DNA of 11,579 nucleotides from Paraglaciecola arctica (GTDB taxonomy: Bacteria; Pseudomonadota; Gammaproteobacteria; Enterobacterales; Alteromonadaceae): contig QIJM01000489.1 in assembly GCA_003232445.1 (NCBI GenBank), positions 1 through 11,579 of the forward strand, read 5' to 3'. The translations under genes were made by a program, and so were the position numbers. Numbering within the stretch: position 1 is the stretch's first letter; each line of letters starts with the position of its first letter. This document shows, piece by piece, positions 5,006 through 11,579 of this stretch. A model generated the notes under the pieces. That model was not told where the DNA came from. It saw only the letters and a program-made list of their open reading frames with translations, and searched no databases.

Positions 5006-6457
5006 ATGAAGTTAGATCACTCTTTTGCTGAAGAACTTACTTTACTGGGTAGTGAAGTCAAGCCAATTAGATTGAAAAATTCACGCTTAGCGGCTTTTAA
5101 TCATGATCTTGCAACAGAATTAAACCTCCCGAGTGAATGGCAGCACGAGATCCATTTATTCAAAGCGCTGTATGCTGACGACGGTGCATTGAATCGCTGT
5201 TCTATGGCGCAAAAATATGGAGGGCACCAATTTGGACACTGGAACCCTGAACTAGGCGATGGTCGGGGACTATTGCTGGCAGAAACCATTGATAAGCAAA
5301 ATCAACGATGGGACTTACATCTCAAAGGAGCCGGGCCTACTCCCTATTCAAGATTTGCTGATGGACGGGCAGTATTGCGCTCTACGATAAGAGAATACTT
5401 AGCCAGTGAAGCTTTACATTACTTAGGCATTCCAACTTCACGGGCATTATGTTTAATTGTCAGTGACGAACCTGTATATCGTGAAAAACAAGAACGAGCA
5501 GCCAAGATGATCCGTGTCTGTCAAAGTCACTTGCGTTTTGGCCACTTCGAATACTTTTATCACAGTAAACAACCTCAAAAACTACAAAGCTTGTTTGATT
5601 ATTGCTTTAAGTATCACTTCACAGAATACACCAAAGTTGAGTCCCCCTACCTAGCGATGCTTGAGAAAATTGTGCATGACACCGCCAAATTAATTGCAAA
5701 ATGGCAAGCTTTTGGTTTTAACCATGGCGTAATGAATACCGATAACATGTCGATTCATGGGATTACCTTCGACTACGGCCCCTATGCGTTTCTAGATGAT
5801 TTCGAACCAACTTTTATCTGTAATCACTCCGACCCTCAAGGCCGGTATTCTTTTGATAGTCAACCGGGAATAGGATTATGGAACCTAAATGCATTAGCGC
5901 AAACTTTCACTCCTCACCTAGAAATAGAACAGATCAAACATGCCCTTAGCAGCTACGAGCCAACCTTGTTAAAAGAGTATTCAGCACTCATACATAACAA
6001 ACTAGGTCTTTTGCCCGCAGCATCAAATGGTCAGGTTAACTCACATATCATCAATACTTGGTTGGATCTTTTAGCAATTGAAAAAAAGGATTATTCTGCA
6101 ACGTTCAGACAGCTATGCCAGTTTGATATCTTTAATGACAACCAAAGATTACGTGATCAGTTTATTCATCGTGAGCGGTTTGATGAATGGGCCAAACACT
6201 ATACTTTGGCATTAACAGAACAAGGCATCAGCCAAACCCAACGGCAAACACAAATGCGCCAGCACAATCCACATATTGTGTTACGCAATTATTTAGTTCA
6301 GCAAGTCATCGACCGAGCTGAAGAGGGCAACTTCGAGATGTTTCATCAGTTTATAGGCGCGCTGAAAAAACCATACGAAGAAATTGAGGCGTACCAAAAA
6401 TTCTCTGCACCTCCACCCGATTGGGGAAAACAATTAGAAATATCCTGTAGTAGCTAG
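5006..6457 (+). CDS. selO: Protein adenylyltransferase SelO (YdiU)
   Basis: 483 residues (E. coli SelO has 478). SelO has an atypical protein-kinase fold with ATP bound in a flipped orientation and transfers AMP to Ser/Thr/Tyr of target proteins; studied targets link it to S-glutathionylation and oxidative stress. Signatures: QKYGGHQFGHWNPELGDGRG (69-88), DLHLKGAGPTPYSRFADGRAVLRSTIREYLASEA (103-136) with Lys107, FGFNHGVMNTDNMSIHG with Asp246, and the DFG-like FDYGPY with Asp256. The C-terminus ends ISCSS, with Cys481 where eukaryotic homologues have selenocysteine. Cys272 and Cys481 are placed like the two cysteines reported (from memory) to form a regulatory disulfide in E. coli SelO. I chose the ATG at 5006; the in-frame TTG at 5000 is unlikely. 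No clear Shine-Dalgarno is visible. Confidence 0.95.
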   Translation: MKLDHSFAEELTLLGSEVKPIRLKNSRLAAFNHDLATELNLPSEWQHEIHLFKALYADDGALNRCSMAQKYGGHQFGHWNPELGDGRGLLLAETIDKQNQRWDLHLKGAGPTPYSRFADGRAVLRSTIREYLASEALHYLGIPTSRALCLIVSDEPVYREKQERAAKMIRVCQSHLRFGHFEYFYHSKQPQKLQSLFDYCFKYHFTEYTKVESPYLAMLEKIVHDTAKLIAKWQAFGFNHGVMNTDNMSIHGITFDYGPYAFLDDFEPTFICNHSDPQGRYSFDSQPGIGLWNLNALAQTFTPHLEIEQIKHALSSYEPTLLKEYSALIHNKLGLLPAASNGQVNSHIINTWLDLLAIEKKDYSATFRQLCQFDIFNDNQRLRDQFIHRERFDEWAKHYTLALTEQGISQTQRQTQMRQHNPHIVLRNYLVQQVIDRAEEGNFEMFHQFIGALKKPYEEIEAYQKFSAPPPDWGKQLEISCSS

Positions 6458-6558
6458 GTTTATTGTTCTTGAATTCACGCAGGTATTTTTGCAAAAGTAG
6501 TAGCAATAAAGTGCAATATGCGCCAACGTACATGATATATCGTATCTACAGGGCAACC

Positions 6559-9405
6559 ATGAAATCACTCTACTCAATTGGCTTAATATTATGTTTTTTA
6601 AGTGCTTTTTGGCACTCAAACAACATGGCATCAGAGCAGGTGGTGATATCCAAGCACAACTCCCATGTAAACTTGCTAGGCAAAATTGAATGGCTGATTA
6701 CAGAAAAAAGTATGCAATTGTCAGACATTCAAAATTTACAAGATTGGCAACCCAGCTATATGCCCAATCAAGTAGGCCAAGATAAAAGTCTGTGGGGCAA
6801 GTTCAGCATTGTGTTTGATGATCCTGACGAGGAGCAATATTTTTTGACTGTTGGCAATCCTCACTTGGATTATGTTGATGTTTTTTTACTGGATGAAAAA
6901 GATCGCATCTTAGGCTCCTACCTAATGGGCGGTAATCGAAATTATGCAAAACGCCCCTTCAGGCACAGATTATTTATTACCCCAATTAGTTCAGAACAAC
7001 AAGCGGTAACGGTTTATTTAAGAGTTAACGACGATGGCCCGTTCGTCTTTCCAGTAGACCTAGACAAACAGTCATCATTGGTCGAAAGAGAACAATTACT
7101 TTTAGCAATCATTGGTTTTATTAGTGGTGGGCTTGCTTTGCTCGCCTGTTATTTTTTGATTACTTATATCTTTATGCGCAGCCCAGTACGTTTTTGGTTT
7201 GCTCTTTCCAGTGCCGCATTTTTATTGTTATTTTTAAACACTAAGGGCGTATTAGGTCAAATAACAGGGATCACTGCCTACATATCCAATTTCAGTTGTG
7301 CATTGCTTGGGTTACTATTATTAACTTCAGCAAAAGTCACTTTTGCAATATTAGAAAGAGTCCCGACTATTTGGCGCTATGTTTTGTATAGCTTCGGATT
7401 TATTACTCTGGGGATGGCTTTTTCCTCAAACAGCGGACAGCAAATCACGTTTTCAGCACTGATGGCTGCTCTCACTGTAGCACTTATCGGGTTATTAGCA
7501 TTTTTCTATCACAAACCCGATAAAAAAACGGCTAACTTGGTTTGCTTGTTGGGGATAGCCTGTGTTGCCTTAAGTGGCTTTGGTCAGGTGACGTTATTCT
7601 TATCTGGCATTCCATTGACACAAAAGATGTCCCTGCTGTTTGCCATGTTAATCATGCTAGGCATTATGTTAATCGCACTAGCAATAGAAGCCCATGAGCG
7701 AGTGCTGACATACCGTCACAACATGCAACAACAACTAACAATTAAAGATCTGCAACACTTTTACGACTTATTCAGGAATTCCGCAGAGGGGTTATATACC
7801 TCCAGTCTGGACGGTCAACTAATAAGCGTTAATCCTGCAATGTGCAGCCTATTTGGTTATACCGACGAAGCTGAGATGTTGCGGGAGGTGGATAACGCCG
7901 AACAGTTTTATGCCAACCCTCAAGATCGCGCGATTATGCTGGGAGAAATACGTAAAGGCGATAAAGTCATTGGCAAAGAAATAAAAGGCGTGCGTAAAGA
8001 TGGCAGTGAATTTTGGTTTTCAATCTCAGGGCAAATCAAGCAAGAACACGAAAAACAATACTTGTTTGGTTCCATCTCAGATGTAACCGAGCGAAAACAG
8101 TCAAATATTAGTCTAGAGTATCTAGCCACACACGATTCACTCACGGGTGTCTACAATAGACGCGAATTTGAACGCCGACTTCAAAGTGGTTTACTTAATG
8201 CTCAAAATCAAAATACTGATTTAACACTACTTTACATGGATCTAGACCAATTTAAGGTAGTTAACGACACCTGCGGGCACAAGGCAGGTGACTTATTAAT
8301 CAAACAGCTATCACGGAAACTTGATGCCGTAGTGATGGAAAAGGGTATTTTGGCAAGACTTGGTGGTGATGAATTTGGTGTATTACTTGAAGGGGATAAT
8401 GCGCAAATGGCCTACTTGCTGGCCAACAAACTGCTCAATGCTGTGCAAGAGTTTCGTTTTGTTTGGGAAAATCGAATCTTCACCTTAGGTATTAGTATTG
8501 GTCAAGTGCCTTGGCAGCCTAATATCAGCTCTCCAGAGCAACTATTAAGTATGGCCGATTCGGCCTGTTATTTAGCCAAAGAACGTGGCCGTAACCAAGT
8601 ACATACATATTCTGCTGAAGATGAACATATGCAGCGTTATGAGTCTGAAATGTCTTGGGTATCACATATCAATCATGCCCTGCAAAACAACAGCTTTGAA
8701 TTGTATTACCAACATTATCAAGCGCTGAGTCAACGTGTTGAGGGACATCATTATGAAATATTACTCAGAATGCGGGATCAGGAAGGCAACATTGTCCCTC
8801 CTAGTGTTTTTTTACCCGCTGCCGAACGCTATAACCTCACTGCACAAATAGACCGTTGGGTAATAGAAAATTACTTCAGTTGGTTGGCGGATAACCCCCA
8901 ACATAACGCTCAACTGACACGAGTCGGTATTAATCTAAGCGGTCACTCTTTAGCAGATAAAGAGCTCAAATTATTTGTTTTGAATGCCTTTGAGAAATAC
9001 AAAGTCCCTTACAAAAAAGTATGTTTCGAAATCACCGAAAGCATGGCTATTTTAAGGATGGATGAAACCTTAGAGTTTATTAATACCTTCCATAAATTAG
9101 GTTGTTTGTTTGCCTTAGATGATTTTGGCAGTGGCTTTTCTTCCTATAGTTATTTGAAAAACCTGCCCGTTGATCAGGTCAAGATAGACGGTAGTTTTGT
9201 AAAAGACATGCTGGTTGACCCAGTAGACATGGCTATGGTGAATTCGATTAAAGACGTGGCTAAAGCCATGGGAATGGAGACAGTGGCTGAGTTTGTTGAA
9301 TCAACTGAAATAATGGTCGAACTGGGTAAAATGGGTGTTGATTTTGCTCAAGGATATGGCATCGCTAAACCTCATGCACTGGCTGATTTTACTCAACATA
9401 GATAA
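6559..9405 (+). CDS. Membrane sensor with 7TMR-DISM, PAS, GGDEF and EAL domains (cyclic-di-GMP cyclase/phosphodiesterase)
   Basis: 948 residues from the ATG at 6559, where a signal peptide starts (MKSLYSIGLILCFLSAFW) and AGGGC lies just upstream; the open frame back to a TTG at 6463 has no signal-like start. Order: periplasmic 7TMR-DISMED2-type domain (~30-175, with SLWGKFSI and YFLTVGNPHLDYVDVFLLD); about seven membrane helices (~178-375); PAS (~400-515, FRNSAEGLYTSSLDG); GGDEF (~520-690); EAL (~700-940). The cyclase motif GGDEF at 602-606 is intact. The product-inhibition RxxD is absent from its usual place (MEKG). EAL residues are nearly all present: EILLR instead of EALLR, NLS, FEITES, LDDFGSGFSS, VKIDGSF, AEFVES and AQGYGIAKP. 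Both activities are therefore possible. DISM domains are thought to sense carbohydrate-like or other periplasmic ligands. The gene follows selO by 101 bases. Confidence 0.94.
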   Translation: MKSLYSIGLILCFLSAFWHSNNMASEQVVISKHNSHVNLLGKIEWLITEKSMQLSDIQNLQDWQPSYMPNQVGQDKSLWGKFSIVFDDPDEEQYFLTVGNPHLDYVDVFLLDEKDRILGSYLMGGNRNYAKRPFRHRLFITPISSEQQAVTVYLRVNDDGPFVFPVDLDKQSSLVEREQLLLAIIGFISGGLALLACYFLITYIFMRSPVRFWFALSSAAFLLLFLNTKGVLGQITGITAYISNFSCALLGLLLLTSAKVTFAILERVPTIWRYVLYSFGFITLGMAFSSNSGQQITFSALMAALTVALIGLLAFFYHKPDKKTANLVCLLGIACVALSGFGQVTLFLSGIPLTQKMSLLFAMLIMLGIMLIALAIEAHERVLTYRHNMQQQLTIKDLQHFYDLFRNSAEGLYTSSLDGQLISVNPAMCSLFGYTDEAEMLREVDNAEQFYANPQDRAIMLGEIRKGDKVIGKEIKGVRKDGSEFWFSISGQIKQEHEKQYLFGSISDVTERKQSNISLEYLATHDSLTGVYNRREFERRLQSGLLNAQNQNTDLTLLYMDLDQFKVVNDTCGHKAGDLLIKQLSRKLDAVVMEKGILARLGGDEFGVLLEGDNAQMAYLLANKLLNAVQEFRFVWENRIFTLGISIGQVPWQPNISSPEQLLSMADSACYLAKERGRNQVHTYSAEDEHMQRYESEMSWVSHINHALQNNSFELYYQHYQALSQRVEGHHYEILLRMRDQEGNIVPPSVFLPAAERYNLTAQIDRWVIENYFSWLADNPQHNAQLTRVGINLSGHSLADKELKLFVLNAFEKYKVPYKKVCFEITESMAILRMDETLEFINTFHKLGCLFALDDFGSGFSSYSYLKNLPVDQVKIDGSFVKDMLVDPVDMAMVNSIKDVAKAMGMETVAEFVESTEIMVELGKMGVDFAQGYGIAKPHALADFTQHR

Positions 9406-9416
9406 CATACCCGCTA

Positions 9417-9446
9417 TTGTAAAAGACTGAATCATGCCCATATAAC
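9417..9446 (+). promoter_or_regulatory. Candidate ribA promoter
   Basis: -35 TTGTAA (9417-9422), 18-base spacer, -10 TATAAC (9441-9446). The predicted transcript would begin near 9453, giving a leader of about 30 bases to the ATG at 9483 or about 99 bases to the ATG at 9552. The leader does not look like an FMN riboswitch. Confidence 0.45.
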
Positions 9447-9502
9447 CAGCTACTTTCAGATAATATATGTACTTAAACTTGGATGTCTGAGTATGCAGTA
9501 AA

Positions 9503-9515
9503 GGGCAAATTGCCC
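9503..9515. repeat. GGGCAAATTGCCC palindrome in the ribA leader or N-terminal extension
   Basis: A perfect odd-centred palindrome that as RNA can form a GGGC/GCCC stem with a five-base loop. It falls between the two possible ribA starts. The segment 9504-9517 is also a 12/14 match to 9591-9604 (the KLPT codons at the true ribA start), exactly 87 bases upstream and in the same frame. Confidence 0.5.
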
Positions 9516-9551
9516 ACAACTTTCTCTTTAATTAAGTACGTTTTACAAAAT

Positions 9552-10169
9552 ATGAAGCCTAAATTAGACCAGTATCAATATATTAGTTCGGCCAAATTAC
9601 CCACTCATTGGGGTAAATTTCACATTCATGGTTTTATTGATAATGAACTAGTGCAAGAACACGTAGCACTCTCATACGGTAAGTGGAACGTCGATGATAT
9701 CGTGCCTATTCGGATTCATTCTGAATGTCTAACCGGTGATGCATTGTTTAGTACTCGCTGTGATTGCGGTGCTCAACTAGAAAAGGCTTTGCAAAATATC
9801 GTGCAGCAGGGCAAAGGAGTATTGTTGTACCTGCGTCAGGAAGGCAGAGGCATAGGTTTGCTCAACAAAATTCGCGCCTATCAGTTACAAGATGAAGGTA
9901 TGGATACTGTCGAAGCAAATGAGCACTTGGGTTTTGATGCTGATATTAGGGATTATGGTATCTGTAAGTTGATGTTAGATAAATTAAACATCAAAAATGT
10001 CAACCTCATGACTAACAACCCCAAGAAAAGCGTCGCCCTTTCCAAAATGGGCATTAACGTGGCACAACGCACCCCTATTGATCATGGAATAACCGATGAC
10101 AATAGAAGCTACATTCGCACTAAAACAGAAAAGTTAGGCCATCAATTCGATAAACATCTGCTTAAATAA
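9552..10169 (+). CDS. ribA: GTP cyclohydrolase II
   Basis: 205 residues from the ATG at 9552 (E. coli RibA has 196). The enzyme opens the imidazole ring of GTP, the first step of riboflavin synthesis, in the cytoplasm. The zinc ligands are Cys59, Cys70 and Cys72 (HSECLTGDALFSTRCDCG); RQEGRGIGLLNKIRAYQLQD contains Tyr110, equal to catalytic Tyr105 of E. coli; Asp131 and Arg133 in FDADIRDYG match Asp126 and Arg128; MTNNPKK and TKTEKLGH complete the fold. The frame is open back to an ATG at 9483, which would add 23 residues that lie outside the family alignment. Neither start has a clear ribosome site, so 9483 remains possible. It is a stand-alone cyclohydrolase, not fused to a RibB (DHBP synthase) domain, and no other rib gene is in the window. 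Confidence 0.95.
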   Translation: MKPKLDQYQYISSAKLPTHWGKFHIHGFIDNELVQEHVALSYGKWNVDDIVPIRIHSECLTGDALFSTRCDCGAQLEKALQNIVQQGKGVLLYLRQEGRGIGLLNKIRAYQLQDEGMDTVEANEHLGFDADIRDYGICKLMLDKLNIKNVNLMTNNPKKSVALSKMGINVAQRTPIDHGITDDNRSYIRTKTEKLGHQFDKHLLK

Positions 10170-10205
10170 TCCTCGTCCACAAAAACTTGTATCGTCAGTT
10201 AACAT

Positions 10206-10225
10206 TCAGCCATGGTTAAGGCTGA
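10206..10225. repeat. Small hairpin between ribA and the DUF3300 gene
   Basis: TCAGCC (10206-10211) and GGCTGA (10220-10225) form a six-base stem around an eight-base loop, 36 bases after the ribA stop. No T tract follows, so evidence for a terminator is weak. Nothing else convincing was found in the 141-base gap before 10311. Confidence 0.3.
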
Positions 10226-10310
10226 CAAACGTATAACCTACTCTACAGTTTTAAGTGCTGCCTCCATTTTTCGGTAACACTGGGGTTTTCGATTACAGAA
10301 GGAAAGGGTT

Positions 10311-11579
10311 ATGCGAAATCAAACCAAGTACCTATTCGTTTATTTATGTGTTTTATGCTTATTGGTAGGCAGCGTTGTGCAACTTGCCCAAGCGCAGGAT
10401 GAGGTAAGTTCAGAAACCTCTGAAGCTGTTGAGCTTGACCAAGCACAACTCGATCAAATGTTAGCGCCAATCGCCCTTTACCCTGACACTTTACTTTCGC
10501 ATATTCTGGTGGCATCAACCTACCCCTTAGAGGTGATCCAAGCCGCCCGCTGGCGCGCAGCAAATGAAAACTTAGATGAACAACAAGCTCTCAATGCAGT
10601 GGAAGATAAAGATTGGGATCCCAGCGTCCAAGCCTTAGTACCGTTTAATGACCTATTACAGAAACTAAGCGAAGACTTAGACTGGTTACAATCCCTAGGT
10701 AGTGCTTTTTTAATAAATGAACAACAAATATTAACAAGCGTTCAAAATTTGCGTCAAAAAGCCTATGAACAAGGTAACTTGACTGATAATGACTATGTGA
10801 ATGTCGAGCAAGAAGAAGGTGGAATAGTCATAGAAACCGTACGTAGAGAAGTAGTCTATGTGCCCTACTACGATACACGTGTTGTCTATGGAAACTGGTG
10901 GTGGCACAACCATCAACCCTATTATTGGCATAGGCCAAGACACAGTATTTTTAGTGCTGGTTTGTATTGGAGCACAGGGTTCAACATTCGCCCCAGCTTT
11001 TATTTTGGTGGTTTTCATTGGCGCAATCGTCATGTTGTAGCTAATTATCACTACCGTCATCATGCAAACAGGTACTGGTCAAATGGTCACAACCAACGTC
11101 AAGTGGTGCGAGTTAAAGAATACCCTCGCTGGAGCCATAACCAACAACATAGACGGGGTGCACAACATCGAGTTAACGGGCAGCGTATTGTGCGTAACAT
11201 TAATGCTGGCCATAAAAGTAAAAGTTACCAGCAGATTGATAAACAAAGAGTTTTGAACGCGAATGATTATGCTAAAAAGCATAACAAAAGTAATGCTAAA
11301 CGGTTCAAACAAGCCTTAGGTAATCAACAACAAACTGCCCGCAATACAAAAACACTTAAGGCGAATAAGCTGGTGAGTAACAAACAACGGGTTATCAATC
11401 AAAGTAAAAACCAACAAAGGCAGAAACTGAGCAATGATTATCGACCTAGCAAAAACGCGAAGTTTAATAACAAGCAAAGGAATAGCGGGAAATCACAAAA
11501 ACTAGCATCGCTAGGAGCGCAAAGTAACCAAGTAAAACGCTCTCCAGTTAAAACTCAAAATAAAATGCGCACTTACAAA
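10311..11579 (+). CDS. Secreted DUF3300 protein with basic low-complexity tail (3' end outside the window)
   Basis: The frame is open for 423 codons from the ATG at 10311 to the window edge, with GGAAAGGG immediately upstream as ribosome site. Residues 1-28 are a Sec signal peptide (hydrophobic 8-23, AQA before the cut). Residues ~44-155 form the DUF3300 domain: LDQMLAPIALYPDTLLSHIL, ASTYPLEVIQAARWRAAN, KDWDPSVQALVPFNDLLQKL and WLQSLGSAFL. The segment 179-208 (EVVYVPYYDTRVVYGNWWW, then PYYWHRP) is the conserved Y/W-rich stretch that usually follows. From ~235 onward the protein is rich in Arg, His, Asn, Gln and Lys with almost no acidic residues. The function of DUF3300 is not known. Export to the periplasm or surface is likely; binding of a polyanion (nucleic acid, LPS or polysaccharide) by the tail is inference. 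Confidence 0.9.
   Translation, partial: MRNQTKYLFVYLCVLCLLVGSVVQLAQAQDEVSSETSEAVELDQAQLDQMLAPIALYPDTLLSHILVASTYPLEVIQAARWRAANENLDEQQALNAVEDKDWDPSVQALVPFNDLLQKLSEDLDWLQSLGSAFLINEQQILTSVQNLRQKAYEQGNLTDNDYVNVEQEEGGIVIETVRREVVYVPYYDTRVVYGNWWWHNHQPYYWHRPRHSIFSAGLYWSTGFNIRPSFYFGGFHWRNRHVVANYHYRHHANRYWSNGHNQRQVVRVKEYPRWSHNQQHRRGAQHRVNGQRIVRNINAGHKSKSYQQIDKQRVLNANDYAKKHNKSNAKRFKQALGNQQQTARNTKTLKANKLVSNKQRVINQSKNQQRQKLSNDYRPSKNAKFNNKQRNSGKSQKLASLGAQSNQVKRSPVKTQNKMRTYK

Noticed and set aside
6463..6558. 32-codon upstream extension of the GGDEF/EAL protein from a TTG
   Set aside because: The extension is not signal-peptide-like and would bury the clear signal sequence that starts at 6559; AGGGC supports the downstream ATG.
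6351..6631. Two overlapping minus-strand frames at the selO/GGDEF-EAL boundary
   Set aside because: They lack ribosome sites and recognisable domains, and overlap two well-supported plus-strand genes.
9453..9551. FMN riboswitch in the ribA leader
   Set aside because: The leader is under 100 bases and lacks the conserved RFN-element motifs; only one small palindrome is present.
10731..11312. Several short frames on both strands inside the DUF3300 region
   Set aside because: The continuous 423-codon frame from 10311 with signal peptide and DUF3300 domain accounts for the whole stretch; the others are shadows.
11300..11579. CRISPR-like or tandem DNA repeats suggested by recurring CAACAA and AACAAGC words
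   Set aside because: Spacing is irregular, and the words reflect Gln/Asn/Lys codons in the low-complexity tail.

Overview
The window is an ordinary stretch of chromosome from a Gammaproteobacterium, most likely a marine Alteromonadales-type organism (Alteromonas/Glaciecola/Paraglaciecola-like). This taxonomic call is an inference. It rests on a MetJ repressor that is nearly identical to the enterobacterial protein through its DNA-binding core, on the AT-leaning base composition, and on the gene set: a 7TMR-DISM/GGDEF/EAL protein, a DUF2959 lipoprotein, a DUF3300 protein and SelO. I see no phage, transposase, CRISPR array, tRNA or rRNA.

Layout. Bases 1-100 (minus) hold the first 33 codons of dtd, a D-aminoacyl-tRNA deacylase. 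Its GTG start overlaps the stop of a broken proline iminopeptidase gene (97-537, minus), which carries a 16-bp tandem duplication and an out-of-frame internal deletion that removed the active-site serine region. Bases 633-1501 (plus) encode a 75-residue two-helix membrane protein and a DUF2959 coiled-coil lipoprotein, two bases apart. A long imperfect inverted repeat (1501-1554) separates them from the convergent pair metF-yihY (minus, 1560-3381).

The most informative region is 3382-3526, between the divergent genes metF and metJ. It contains two promoters and what read as two separate arrays of 8-bp MetJ operator boxes: one with a perfect AGACGTCT beside the metF -10, and three contiguous 6/8 matches placed over the metF -35 and just upstream of the metJ -35. 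This is the layout expected if methionine-pathway gene expression (metF) and the repressor's own synthesis are both controlled by S-adenosylmethionine-bound MetJ.

After metJ, two small hairpins precede a convergent HD-domain phosphohydrolase gene (3969-4550, minus) and a small periplasmic cytochrome c gene (4612-4938, minus). Divergent from the cytochrome is selO (protein AMPylase). A 948-residue membrane sensor with periplasmic 7TMR-DISM, PAS, GGDEF and EAL domains (cyclic-di-GMP turnover) follows, then ribA (GTP cyclohydrolase II, riboflavin synthesis). The window ends inside a secreted DUF3300 protein with a very basic Asn/Gln/Lys-rich tail (10311 to the edge, open).

I did not find a clearly new multi-gene system. 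The points most worth checking are the decaying iminopeptidase gene and its coupling to dtd, the two-array MetJ operator, the small membrane protein/DUF2959 lipoprotein pair, the possible in-frame relic of a second ribA start, and the composition of the DUF3300 tail.
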